Assembly (NCBI GenBank): GCA_002633005.1
Contig: NMRA01000002.1
Coordinates: forward strand, 1,212,077 to 1,276,076
Direction: 5' to 3'
Length of the DNA: 64,000 bases
Source of the DNA: Phoronis australis
Lineage: Eukaryota; Phoronida; Phoronidae
In this document: in pieces, positions 21,363-34,700 of the stretch
Numbering within the stretch: the stretch's first letter is position 1
How the letters are laid out: every line of letters starts with the position of its first letter
The notes under the pieces: generated by a model
Database searches by the model: none
What the model was told of the DNA's origin: nothing
The model's input: only the letters and a program-made list of their open reading frames with translations
Made by a program: the position numbers and the translations under genes

Positions 21363-22600
21363 GTGACTTGTGACAACACATGCAGATTACACGCTTACGT
21401 AATACAAAGCAACTATAATGATACCGTGCCCAGTGCTACATCGGATTACTCCCAGGATGATAACAAAAGTACAGCATAATAAATGCATACAGTAATGACA
21501 ATAGTAATAACAAAATATAACTCATAAGCAACCAGGCAGGACTGACGATAAGCAAAGTGATAGACACATAAAGTTGTCCGCACAATGTCTCTTCCAAGCA
21601 ACAAATAGGCATCCACAAATAATCTGACAGGTTCTTCCTCATGTAGTTCATGGATAAGTGTTACGACATGTACTCTTACAATCATATGTGCCGTGCCTTG
21701 AAATTTTATTATTACAAACAAAAGCCAATTTCCGTGAGAAAATGACTTGTGAGACATGTTTTTTAACTGAGCAATGCACCGAATGAATTGAAAAAATACC
21801 ACACTAGTGGCACGCTGAAACTTCACGTGTATGTCATGTGATCATGACATACACTACAGCATGTACGGGCTTACGTGAATAACTGTCTAATCCTTGATGG
21901 CCCCTACATTAAGGCTAAACTTGAAGTTTCGAAATTTTACTCCAAATATCGAGTTTTTATGTGAGTCATTACCTCGAATCTCAGAGGTCATCAAATACGA
22001 AATTGTACTATAAACTCTTAAGCATAAATCATAATGTACTCGAGCACACAATAATAAACACCCATCTTGAGTTCACACAAAAGTAAAATATGGAATGCTA
22101 AAAATGATTTTGAGCTCGATTTCGAGTACAAAGATTAGACGTTAGGCCTTGAAGTCGTTCAATGGTACATAGTCAAAAGTATACATATTACTTTTGTGTG
22201 CGAATCTTGGCCTTTCACATTGTAAAGTGTAAAGTGATATTTGTCCACCAGATTTGGTCACCCCATGTTGCTACCAGTTTGCTCCGCTCCAGTTTTCCCG
22301 GTCCTTCACCAGTTTCAAATTCCCTAGGGTGCTGCCGATCCGGCGCCTTCCCAACCCATCCTCTATGGCTACGCCACTGGTAAACCCGCACAGATCATAG
22401 CTGCTGCCAGTCTTTGAAACATACTCTTCCTATAATTACTATAAGGAACCAAAGTCCTTTTACTCACAACAAGAAAAAAAATTGGTAATAAGAGGACTAA
22501 CGAGCCTACATGTAAGCGCCATACTCCGATCCTTAGTTGCATGATCATGTCCTTCGCCAACTTCTGTATGACTGTTAAGTTATGATTATTGCATTGGCAG
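21363..22600. other. Non-coding region between the transposon and the kinase gene
   Basis: Short open frames at 21436-21826 (-) and 22162-22383 (+) show no domain. It probably contains the upstream non-coding part of the kinase gene, because the kinase exon is preceded by an acceptor-like GCATTGGCAG ending at 22600. Confidence 0.45.
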
Positions 22601-22630
22601 TATTTATGGAACCGTTACAGATTCGACAGA

Positions 22631-23706
22631 ATGGACGGCCACTTAGTGAGCACAGGCAGCGGTTCGTGCGGCTGTGTTTACACGGGGACATTGAGAACTC
22701 TCGATGGCGTCAGCAAGAAGGTGTGTTTCAAGAAGAACAACACTAGCGACATTAGTTGGATTTGGCTTGAGTATCAATGCCTGAGAAGATTGAATGAGCT
22801 GAACATCGCTCCGTGGGTTTACGGCATTTTCGTTGATCGGCATGCCGTCAGACAGAAGTACGCTGTTGTTATGGATTTGATCGGTGACGGCGATACGTTG
22901 CGATACGTTCTGGAACGTAGTAGGAAGCGGTATCCGGTTTCTACGTGGACTTTCTTAGCGTTGGAGCTAGCATTGGCGTTGAGATGTATACATAGAGTGA
23001 AAATTTCTGTGAATGATATCAAGGCAAATAATGTGCTAGTGAAACCCTCGTCAGACGATCGGTGGTTGAAGCCATATATTATCGACTTTACGCATGCGCG
23101 TATGTGAGTACAATGAGACCATATATATTTTGGACTTTACATGTGCGTGCCGTCATTGACATAAAAAGGTATTTGAGAATATTGGCATTATCGGTAGCTC
23201 TTTCGTCAGACCAAACACAAACACAAACACAAACAAAAATAACAAAGCAAAAGATAATTAGTTTTCCGTCAGACCACATGGGACGTTCCGAACATGAAGA
23301 AGAATCACATCAGTAACATTAACAATTGCGAATTAACTTGGCACGTTGAAAGTCAGCTTGATGAAAAACGAAGCATTTAGTGTTTGCAATTGCCGCTTAA
23401 GTGTTTATTGTTTTCAGGTACAACGGAGTCGGCAGCTGTAAAACGCCTGACCAACTAATATGGGAACGCGTGGACATTTACAAGCTAGGTCGAGTTATCA
23501 CATACGTTGCTGCCAAAGCAAAAGTTACGAGCGGAAAAGGAAGACTCAAAGAATTGTCCAAGATCGGTCACTACGCCATGGGTAGTAATCCTAGAGATGT
23601 TGTGACAACTGAGTGTTTGATTGAAAGATTGCAAGAATTGACTTCGGATGTTTTTGAGAAACATAAAGCGGTTGAAGATTTACCTATATTCATACAAAAA
23701 TTGTAA
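22631..23706 (+). CDS. Protein-kinase-like gene, two exons, 253 aa
   Basis: Exons 22631-23103 and 23418-23706, joined across a GTGAGT...TTTTCAG intron in phase 2. The kinase fold is recognisable: glycine loop GSGSCGCV (residues 9-16), ATP-anchoring Lys34 (VCFKK), alpha-C Glu47, catalytic loop VNDIKANNVLV with Asp129, Lys131 and Asn134, and metal-binding Asp152 in IIDFTHA. HRD is replaced by VND and DFG by DFT, yet every catalytic side chain is kept. After DFT the usual activation segment and APE region are not obvious; GSCKTPDQLIWERVDIYKLG probably supplies the D-x-Y-x-L-G turn at the end of it. The length is that of a lone catalytic domain. The ATG at 22631 was chosen because an in-frame stop precedes the upstream acceptor-side frame. 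Substrate unknown; it resembles lineage-specific expanded kinase families in invertebrates. Confidence 0.8.
23213..23240. repeat. Short ACACAA-type microsatellite in the kinase intron
   Basis: Four units of CAAACA between 23213 and 23236, then A-rich sequence. Simple repeat. Confidence 0.8.
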
Positions 23707-23944
23707 GAAGTGAACACATTCATAGCGACCTGTAAACTTAAGTAGGGCACAGCGCTGCCAGCATGCCGAGAAGTTCTCGGGGCTGGCGATAACTTTTGTT
23801 TTGAGTGAGAATATATACTGAAAACCAGAAAACATAAGTTTAGATTATACCTGTAAGTACTATTGTGTCCTTTTCATTTACATTGGTCCTTTCCTCTACA
23901 GTCAATCCTATTACCAGATTGTAATTTACTTCATGGTCACGTCG

Positions 23945-23979
23945 TCAGTTGACAGTAATGTTTTCATACTGTCAACTGA
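23945..23979. other. Perfect 13-bp stem hairpin
   Basis: TCAGTTGACAGTA and TACTGTCAACTGA are separated by nine bases. It lies about 240 bp after the kinase stop codon. Possible small MITE core or transcript structure. Confidence 0.75.
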
Positions 23980-26900
23980 AGGTGAAGCGTATTTAAGACA
24001 AAAAATGGAAGGGTGATAATTATAGTATTGGGAGTGTATTTATATCCAATTTATTATTCACCGAAGTTAACTGTTTGGGTCATAGCCTGTGGACAGTCAC
24101 CAAGGCGTCCTTTCAAGGCTAGCAACAAGCACACCCGTTCACCATCATCATGTACGTGATGTGTACTTTTTTGGTCGCCGACTCCAGCCATTTCCCGTCC
24201 ACTGCAGGTCAAACAATCCCACTCAATGACTCAGTTCTAGCTCAGTCTGCGATTGTCCGAGAATACTCGTCGAATGCAAATGATTACGAGAATTTTGGGG
24301 AAAATAGTCTAAAATCAACAGATGTCCACAATGAATAGTCCCACCAACAAAGCTGACGGGGAATGCGGGACGTGAACTTCTTCTCCAGAGTGACGCGAGC
24401 TTAGTAAATTAGAACACAGGAGAATTTAATCAACCTGAAAATTTATCCAGAATAACCAACAAATCGCAATTTAACCTAAAATGACATTAAAATATCTGCC
24501 TTCCTCTTCAATTCTTTTTTTAAATTAAGTTATCAAAAGCAACACGGCCAAAACAGCATTTACATAATTGATAATTTGTGATAAAATTGTCCGCAAGATC
24601 ACTAAAACACGTGTATCATACAGAAGCATACAAGTAGTGTGTGTATGGGAGAAAAAAAGGCAATCGGAAGCTTGTCGTTAACTTGTTTTTACAAGCTTTT
24701 TGATGATGACGTCAGTGTAACTATAAAAGAGTCGGTGAGTAACCCTAGTCTCCTACACAGACCCTCGAGGTTGGTTGGGGCCTTCACAAGTTATCCGTGA
24801 CGTCATCTTGTGAGGCCCGGGAACCAGGTTATGAGTAACCCGGGAAGGGGAAAGCCGAATGTAATGTTCACGTCAAACAATAGATGGCAGGCATCTCGAC
24901 AAAGAAAACTCGCAGTCAGGTTGTGCTCTGGTGAGAAATGATAAAAATTTGTTATGCGTCGTTTTTCTGTAGCATAGAAGTTAATATGGGGAACGTGAAA
25001 TAGAGCAAACAAATAAAACAATGTTCGTCGGCACATTCGTGTATTCCCAACTTCTCACGGCATGCAATGTGTCCGACGGGCGTTATTCGACGACTGCTCT
25101 TCAGTTCAAAATTAAATTCCAAAATATTTCCTAAATTACTAACTAGCCTGTTATAAAAATCCAAAAAATAACATGATATATCACAAAGTTGGCACCGCCG
25201 AACGCTCGTATTTTGTTAACTAATAAATACGAGAACCGACCTGGGCTATCGCGAAAACTAACGTTCAGTTCTAGGCCTACATTTTGCTTCCCCAAGGCGT
25301 GTTGTAGCACAGACTGAATTTTAATTCTTTCTTATACTATACATAAGCATCGACCATGAATAATATACTGTCAGCTACTATCCTTGGATCAATTAATCTT
25401 AGGACCAAAAACATTTATATGCTTGGTGTTAATTATACTGATTCAAAGGCAAAGATATCCGACTCCGCACGGTGGCTATACTATCCCACCAAATGATGAA
25501 CGTGTGGTTCAGTTCATTGGCCGCGTTATATCCCGAGACGTGACTGACACATTGTTGGTATATACTTGTCCCTATTGTTTGCTGGCCAGACCACACTGTA
25601 CCTGACCTGGTTGGTTTTCAGATGACTATTCTTTTCACCAGTCGAAGTATTCACGAGCCTTTCGTAAACAACCACGTGACCTCTTTAATCCATCCATTCG
25701 AGATAGTGTACGCGTACTGACCGGTACAGTCGTTTTCGTCTTCCATTGATTTACGGCTCGTAAAAAGGACTAATCGATAGTAAGGTAAGATATAACGAAA
25801 TTATACTTTATTCTGATTGCTCTTCCGTCATTGAGCTGGAGATCGAGACATGTTGTTTCGCCGGACCGTGTACTAGACTAATGCTGGTCTGGCTCCATGC
25901 ACTAGCCGGACGCTTGAGGATGTAATTGTGATCACTTAGTCTACACTACATATCCTCATTTGCTTAACGTGAAAACAGAGGCAAAACCAAAACGAGTGTG
26001 TCAGTTCTCTGAAGGTGGGGGTTCACATTAGACCGTTAGATATAGACCCCGGGATACAGTCCACATGCGCCCTACCGAGACCCACCGATTCAGGCTAGAA
26101 GGTAATTTTGTTGAAAAATGCGCTAGATTATGCAAATTCCCAATCAAATAGCGCGACAGAGTAAATCTTGTCACAACATCCATCGCAAAGGACAACTTTT
26201 CAGAATAATACCACCGTGAAGAAATTTTTTTGAAAAAAATATACGCTAAAAATTCATGGCAAGTAGGAGATATTTTTGCTTCTGAGATCTGCTACACAGT
26301 TTTCTATAACAGTATGGTTGCCTCATATAGGTGGTGTCCCGCGTAATCGCAAGCAAATTGCGCAACACGCCCGACCCAGACACATACTATTATAACATAC
26401 AAGTATTCACAAGACTGGCCCGGGTGAAGGATGAATTGTGGTTTTGTTAAATTTCTATAATACTCCAGAACTCATGTACTAGATTAAAGATAATAGCGCC
26501 GGTGCGTTACGAGCAGAAGATAACCTAAAATACAACTTTAGTTTCGCAATAAACATAACTTTCAATACTAGAAATATCTTTTTTCTACCGCTAAAATCCA
26601 AATATATGCGTATTGACAGTGTTAAGGTAAAAGTTTTAAAGTCATTTCAAATATTCTCTTATTAAGCATAATGCAATTATTGTCAAGGGATGATAGATGT
26701 ACTGAAACACATAACCAAGCATTTTATGCGTGTGCGCAGGCACGCGTGTGTGTTGGAATAGAAGCAATTTTCGTTACAACAAAATCGTCTAACTCTGTTT
26801 CTATGACTTAATTTTGTGGGCTTTTTGCTTTCAACGTTATTTATTTTTCACTATCAAACCAAGTTGAAACATCAATATTCAGGGTCTGGATTTTAACTCG

Positions 26901-28868
26901 TTAAAGAAATATACATATTTCAGTGCACCAAAATTCAGGGATTGCGAATTGTTTGATTTGCGTGTAGATGAGCTTTTGTCAAAACAAATAATATTTACGA
27001 GCCAATCATTAAACTGTCGCTCAAACGTCTCATGGTCGTAATAAATAATACTGTGCTTTTCAAAATTGGCGATTTTTATCTAAACACCGCTGTCAACGCC
27101 AGATGCATGAACTTGCCGTTTGTTGTCTACCAACAGGCTCGAAACTATCCTGTTGTTTCTTGAATTATTTTGTAACTTTCGTCTGCGGGACTGCGCGTCA
27201 TCGTGGCCCACTACATTAGTCACTCCTTTGCCTGTCTAGTTTCAAGGTAGTTTTGAGTCGGTAAGGTATTTACCTTGTTGACACGCTGGTTTACTATCCC
27301 AGAAAACTAGGTTCTGGCCAAACACAATAACGTATATAGGTCACATTTCACAATCGTCCTCACGTCACTCATTGGATATAAGGGAAGGGCACGGTGGTGA
27401 CGTTTCATCACTTTTATGGGCGGAAGCTATACTCACAAGTGTTACTGTAGATTTACTGCGTTATCAACAAAAACATTTGCTCGTCAAATCACCGTAATTA
27501 TAATGGGTCGGGGTGAATAAGTCACAAAAGTTAACATGTGGATATATTGCGAAATTGTTCATGCGATGCTCAGCGCTCGGATGTTCATTTATGTTACCGA
27601 GCAACAGAAAGTCATAGAAAACGAGACAAAAGTCCACAAAAAAGGTGCAGACGCACAGTTCACAGACCTGAAGGTGGTACCCCGATTGTTTTAGTCCTCC
27701 CGCTTTTTTGTTTGCAAAAGGTCCACTTTGTCAGAAATTCGAGCCCCCCCCAATATTAAAGGTTGGGTGCGCGCATACGTTTTTCCTGAGGCGCTTTGGG
27801 AACTTAAAAACATGCTCATCCGATCTTGACAATTGTTGCCGAATGAATCGACAACTCAAGTCACAAACTGGCTCGCGATACGTACGTGGACCGCTTTCGA
27901 ATCCGCAAGTTTAGGATCGATCAACCCAAATAAACTCTGAAATGTTTTCTCGAGTCATTGATGGATTCGATGTTCCTGTTAATAACGGAACTAAATATCC
28001 TATCAGGCTAAGGGATACTACAAGTCCAATTTTGAGAGTAAAGGCCTATTTTCGTTTAATTTTAGACAGCAAAACTGGGGGAACGGCATCAAAATGTCTG
28101 TTTCCATACACGCACAAGACAACGAAAATGGCATGAAAATGTATTTCTTTTCAGTAGAATTTTCTAGAATTAGCATACGGTATAAATTCTGAAAGGGACA
28201 CGAAAGTAGTGAATTACGATTAGTCGTTCTCTCTTGCTGTGTCCCATTCAATTCTCGTGATATAACTTTGGTAAGCCGCTGCAACACAGTTACTGCTGAC
28301 CATGTAAACAACGAGAAATTTTGATGTTGTCGCCATTCACGGGGACCTTTCAATAAACGGTTGCGGCATTTATACCCGTATACGGTGTTGCCAAGTACTG
28401 TAAAATTTCGAATAAGAAACCACATGAATACATTTAAGCGTTCATGAACATACTAAATGAATGCACCAAGCTCCAAAAAAGTAGGTCCAGAAAATCGTCT
28501 TTTCCGCATTCACAGTTGTATTGCAGGTTCCGATGAAGTTGCATTACGCGTTTATCCACACGTAAGCAACGAACCTTGGTATCTATTTTGGTTTTCAATG
28601 GCATAAGCGGACGAATGCATTCATCTTTCCATTTAGCGATCTATTTAGCCGCAATCTGTTTAGTCGCGATCTATTTGGCAATGACAATTGTAAATACTGA
28701 GATGCTTTATGTTGCTGAATAAACACAAATCTTCTTGGTTCAAAACTAGGCTCTGCTTGCCGTGTAAAAATGTGCTGCGAAATCTCGATCTGTTACTGCA
28801 CCCAACGTTCCTGGAAAACGTGCGTCGATCTACGAATGTCGACGCTCCTGATTATTTTGTCCTGATAC

Positions 28869-29170
28869 GCAGGGGTGAGTTAGAGGGGGCCAGGGCGCAG
28901 GAATAACCAGAATTTCGCTACACGCACGCCTAAAATGTAGAGGTGCATGCAGGTTCTCGAACTTTTGGGTTTGCGGACCTTAAATTACTAAAAAAAGAAA
29001 AGGTAAACAGGGTTTGTTCAAGACCTGTGCGTTGTGCATTTGCCCCCCCCGAGTCCCCTGGGTGCGCGCGTATGCTAGTCAGCAATTTGCACCCCAAACT
29101 GCAAAATGGTATCTGGGAGAATTTTAGGGGGGGGCATGGCCCCCTTGGCCCCTCCCTAAATTCGCCATGG
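28869..29170. mobile_element. Degenerate member of the CAGNGGCGGA element family
   Basis: Begins near CAGGGGTGAGTTAGAGGGGG and ends near CCTCCCTAAATTCGCCATG. The interior (TTTGCACCCCAAACTGC, GGGAGAATTTTAGGGGG, GGGCATGGCCCCCT) matches the interior of the element at 34719-34893. No target duplication is visible. Confidence 0.6.
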
Positions 29171-31686
29171 AATTGTACTCGTTAAGTTTGTGCTTTACGT
29201 GAGGCACTTGAGTTTGTGCAAGTAGTAACATTGTTGCGTTAGCAAACAATTGAATGAGCAGATGAGCAGTAATAAACGGTTGTCACTTATGCACTATGTG
29301 TCCAAAATGCTCCTGCGTTCAAAACGGAGTTAAAAGCATGATCGCTAGGTCAAACTGCCCGAACGCCGCATGTGGATTGAATTACCAGCACTACAACACT
29401 GAACTGTGCCACCATCAGTAAAATCCGGTTCGTTAACTCTACCAGCACACAACATCGAAGTCAGTCAATCTGGAGTTCCGGCACCCACCCGCGACTCATG
29501 GTGTATTTTCTGTTTTATTCAGTGACGGTGAACTCGGAATTTTAAACCCCCAGAAGACTGGGAGAGTTGGATTTATGACTGGAAACTTGAACGAGTAAAG
29601 ATGGCGATTAGCGGCTGCTAAATCGTCTCTCGTTCTGCAACTGCTAGGTACTGGATACTGAATACAGAAAGATAGTGGTCGCTGCGCAAACAAAGGTCTG
29701 TGTGAGTGGAACAAAGAGGTTATCGGGAGTTGCTGGGTTATGTAACTCTACTGTGCTAATTACTTCCTCAAATTTTAATCATTTTAAAACTTGTTTGAAT
29801 AGTTATTGCCCTGCTCAAGAGAGTAAGCTTCAAGTATACAGTGTTGAGGCTACTGTTTAGCTGTTGACTCGTAGGGTCATTGCTGTGGTATAGGTAAATG
29901 ATACTATATCATTGAGAACAGGTCAAATAAACAAAAACAGACGCATGAGTGCTAAATGCGAAGAAATATGTGTAGAGGAAAGAGGATAGAATGTGTACCG
30001 TACGCACAGAGAGCGAATCGACTTGCCAGACTAAGAATTCAACTCATGGTGATTTATGTAGATCTTACTTGACCGAGTGAGAAACAACTCAATTCGTAAA
30101 AAATAACCAGTCGATGTGGAGTCAGCTTAGAAAACCAGCGTGTTCGGTACGTATTGACCAGACTTATCAGCCACAGTCGTCCGCCTGTGTAGGCTACTCG
30201 GAAAACAACGGCTATGAGATGCCTCCTGAGATATTTTAGCCGGCAGTTTACTGTGGAACTTACGGAACACAGCTGCGAGAATAACATATGTAAGCACTCT
30301 GACTAGCTCGTAAAGCGACAAGTGTTAGATGGTTTCTGGTTGGTGCTTTGTAACGTCTATTATAACAAGCTCTCGAGAGTGTTTGAAGAAAACTTTCCGT
30401 TGGCCTACTGAGGACGCAATGTACCGTGTGGTAGGCCTATACTTGTTTGCTCTGCGACAGACGCGTCGTACACTGTCATGTATTGTTTTCAAATAAACCA
30501 TAGAGGGCGAACAGCACTCCCACAAACCCGTTAGAAAAACAAGTGACATAGGTTTGTACGCAAACGACGCATGATTACTCTGCGTCGTTTGGTGATGTCT
30601 TTCTCTGGCCAAGGAAATGCTTAAAACCTATCCGAAGATGTGATTAAAACTGTTATGAAGTACCTTTCTATAAGTGTATTGAGACAAATATCCCAAAAAG
30701 CATAGACATTATTCATTAAAAGTACATGTTTTTGAAAGAATAAAGCCCATAGAATTTAACTTCTAACTCTGTACCAATCTGTCATTAATTGGGTCACGTG
30801 ACCGTGTTTTTAGTATAATGTAGCAAAGAAGAAAGGTATATTCACAGCAAAGCACCGGTGTCATTAACAATACCAAAATTCGATCAGTTTAAACATTAAA
30901 GATGAAATCTCAAAAATGCCGTTACCGTTTTCATTTCATGCAAATTTTGAGATTTCCTAAAAATCCTAAGAGTCCTATTTTTGTTGGCCCATCATGCAGA
31001 CGTGGAATGTTTATTTTAAAAACGAACCCTAATACTATTTTGGAATCTAGTGAATGAAACATGGCATCTGAAACCTTTACATTAATCCGATAAGCTGCTT
31101 CTGAAATATGATGATACGAAATTAACCAAATTTGGCCATTCTAAGGTCCTTGCATAACCTTAAAGGTGTCTGTCAAAGAAAAGCGAGATTTGAAATTTTA
31201 CTTGTAAGGGAAGCAGGTACTAAAAGCATAAACAGTTGGTTCTGATGACCGAAATTAAAAGATTATATAGTTTTCCAACTGAAAAAAACGGATGGGGCAA
31301 CATGTGGAGATAACTCTGGCCAAGATATCAATACACGCTTGTGTTGGCTTTCGAAGAAATATTTAAATTTCTATATAGCCACATGTAGGCGAGAAAGATC
31401 GATGCTGCTCAATGCTTTTGTCGATTTATTGTATACATGAAATCAGCAGGACTGTGTAGCAGTGAAGATGTTGTAGAAACAAGTTTACCAAGAATTGCGT
31501 CCCTATATAAACCGTATGGAAACGTCATAGACTTTGCCTAGATTCATACTTTTAAACACCGTTGACTTTTCACTCGATTTCTGTCGTGGACTTTAGTAGA
31601 CTTTCAAATTTCTAGTTCACCTATTTGCATGTATCCACCTTTACTTACTATGTTTTCATTTCTTTCAGTGAAAATTCAGCAAAATT

Positions 31687-31752
31687 ATGGGTTGGTTTTC
31701 CCAGCTCGGATTATTGCTGAAGAAAAACGTCATACAGAGGCTTCGACATCCG
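31687..31752 (+). CDS. ABCA: ABCA exon 1, start codon
   Basis: 22 codons, MGWFSQLGLLLKKNVIQRLR then HP, with donor CCG/GTAAGA. This is the amphipathic cytoplasmic N-terminus typical of ABCA proteins. An acceptor-like TTTCTTTCAG ends at 31668, 18 bases before the ATG, so a non-coding exon upstream is likely. Confidence 0.9.
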
Positions 31753-34700
31753 GTAAGAAAAATGTGTTGATTGTAATTCCACCCGAAACGTGCATCATAC
31801 TTAGTTGGCGGTTTGAGTTACCTCAAAAGTGCTGGAGTTTTCGCTACTATTTTTGCAGCTTGACCACTTAGTTCAAAGCATAATCATAGGCAGGAAAAGA
31901 AATCTTAATACATCTTTGCATTTATCAATTGATTAGTGAGTGAGCTTTTTGCGACGAAGGTAGTGAGAAAAAAATAACTGCTGGCGAAAATGACCTGGGG
32001 GGGCGCGCAAAATAATTTAACTTCCCTAAAACTTCACCATCCTCGTGCACCCAAACCTCAGGTTCCCCCTATCGTCACAGACATTACGCCATCCCCCCAA
32101 CCTCCAATAGGTGTTCTGTTCGGGACGGCTGATCCCGAGGAGACATCCACCAGAAACTGGCGTTTCGACAAAATTTGACGAGAAATGTGACTTTTTACAC
32201 CTGAAGACGTTACGCGCGTTACGCGTTTAGGGTGCGAATTTGATCATTAGGTGAGCATTTTTAAAGGAGATTCACTTTCTAAGGTGCCAAAAGATGTGCT
32301 GTCAAAATCAACCTCCAGGGGCATAAAGATAACATAAGAAACTCCTACCACATCCGGTGAAGACACGTTGGCATCAATACCATCACCTTGGAATTGAGTA
32401 GACGGAACATCGTTTCGAACACTTCGGTAAAAGTTTCTTCAATATCGGAGAAAGAAATTCAGCCCTAAGGCTAAGATTTTCTTTGTTATGGTCCAGTTTG
32501 GAGAAGTTCACGTTGTCAGCGAGGGCCATGCTTTGAAAATACACTTTGAAAGAATGCGGGTCCGGGGTCCTTGGTGTATTGCCTTGGGTTTTTTTTCAGA
32601 ACTCCTTTGTCGAAACACGAGTACCCGAGTTACTGGAGGGTGTCCCGAATTTCACTTACATAACTCAAAAGTCACCGAAATACCTATTTCTTAGGGTTAT
32701 TTCAGAGTCAGACTGGCAAAATTATCTTTTGCACTTTGCTGTTTAGGGGTCGGATGATAAGATATTTTACCGAGTTTCACTAGGCATCTAAGAACACTGA
32801 AGCATCATTGGTCTTTTACAAGATTAGCTTTTAATTGTCAATAACTGGTCTATGAATCAGTACATTTTTCTAAATACGTAAACATGTAAATCAGAAACCA
32901 ATGCACCCTTGCAGGTTACCAGACAAAAATAACACCAACCTATTATGCCGTCACTTGGCAACACAAAATACAAACTAAAGACACTCACAGTCATTCTTTT
33001 GCGTTAATTGCAAATTTTTGATTAATTGCGAACGTTTTTTTAAATCCATAATTAACTATAGAATTTTTAATAGGCGTTTGCCGAAGGCGTTTGATAAATG
33101 GGCGAGCCTAGGGGACGAGGCTTCCAATATGAGGTTTGGGAGCCTTCCCGCGGACGAGTATGGTAGACGGGGCTTCCCATGGGAGGTTTGGGGGCCTTCC
33201 CTTGGCTTCGCATGAAAGACGAAGCATCCCATAGGAGGTTTGGGAGGCTTTCCTCCGGGAGAGCATGGGAGACGGAGCATCATATGCAAGATTTAGTGCC
33301 ATTCCCCCAAGAAATTTTCGGAATTTATTCGTGTTCACGTGAATACTAAATTATTCCAGTGTAGCCTGTAACAGTTCATGAATTTGACTTCCACTCAAAA
33401 GTCACAGAAATCTTTATTTACGATTGCCTGTATACATGATTTGAGCACCTTAATCCGTTAGACATGTACACTGTACACGGTCAACAAAAATTCGACACAG
33501 TCTGATCGACACGTGCCAGTTTCCTACGAACAACTTCTTCGTCAACGATCAGTTGTCAAAAGCGATCTTCAAAAGAAATGTTCTTGGAATTCTTGGGAAA
33601 ACATCGATCGTTACAAACCCGTCGGGAATATTACGTTTGTGTAATTCACAAATAGTCGTCGTCAAGTTCTTCAAACTTCAATCATCAGACTGCTGTCAAT
33701 GCACCAGCACGAAGCAGGGACATAACAGAGTGCTTACGCTACATGTACGTTTATGCTCGCGTTTTAGAAACGCGAACGCAAATGTGCGAGTAACCTGAGA
33801 ACACAGGTTTACGATCGCGTGTGATTTGTATTCCATTTTTTTTTCGTCTGCATGTTCGCTACGACCGCGGTGACGCCATTATATTCTGTTCCCGGTGAAA
33901 ACCATCAATGTCTCGGGTATAAAAATTCTAAGAAATCATATCAAGAGTGATTTTGGGCAAAATAGCAGAATACACCTTTCACAAACTCTCGGTTATTCTT
34001 GTTTGCTTTGAATATTTCTACTGAATCAAAACTTTCGTCTCGTTTGCTTTATGAAATATTTGGAAATTGAATAGTTTTGGCACGAAACACGAGTAGTAGC
34101 CTACTTTTCCTGTCACCAATAACCACCTGACTACTGTGACTTTTCTGAAAAAAATCAGCAACGCGTCGAGGGTCAAAGATCATATTTCAAATGTTCAACC
34201 GATTAGGACACTGAGCTCCACCATCTCCTGGAGGGCTTAACTTTCGAAAAATTATGAAGTTGCATAGATTAACGATCTTTTACGATAAATCGACAATTAG
34301 ATACCCACAATTAAAACCCACGTTGTGCACTTTCGCAAGATCAGCTGGCTGTCTCCACGTTCTCACCGTCTGTGTGACAAAACAACGCGAAAGTGAAGGT
34401 CAACATCGTAACGCTGTAAGCAAAGATCGAATTCCGACTTCACGTATAGCCTAAGCTGTATCGTATTCACGACCGCACGCCGGCCGCACGTACGTTTGTA
34501 CGTTACACAATTTTATTGGTTCGATATTTCAAAAAGGAATTTTTAGATTTTGTCCGTACTTTGTACCGAGGGCGGGGGGGGGGGGTTTCTTACGCCTGTG
34601 CCGGAGGCCGCGGTTTCACTTGGCGGCCCTACACTCTTGTGATCTTAAATAATAGTTGCTGAGAATGTTCTAAATTGTGGTGAGGTAATGCATTAGACCT

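Larger units (their letters stand above)
23707..31668. other. 8-kb region without a convincing gene
   Basis: Read on both strands. Only short frames without domains or supported splice sites were seen. Contents noted: a 13-bp perfect hairpin (23945-23979), a short tandem repeat at 28632-28680 (TTTAGYCGCGATCTATT type), and a G/C-run element at 28869-29170. The 5' untranslated exon of the downstream ABCA gene may lie here. Confidence 0.55.

Noticed and set aside
24000-31600. A CRISPR array, operon or prokaryotic-type system
   Set aside because: The window is intron-rich animal DNA; no regularly spaced direct repeats with unique spacers and no operon structure were seen.
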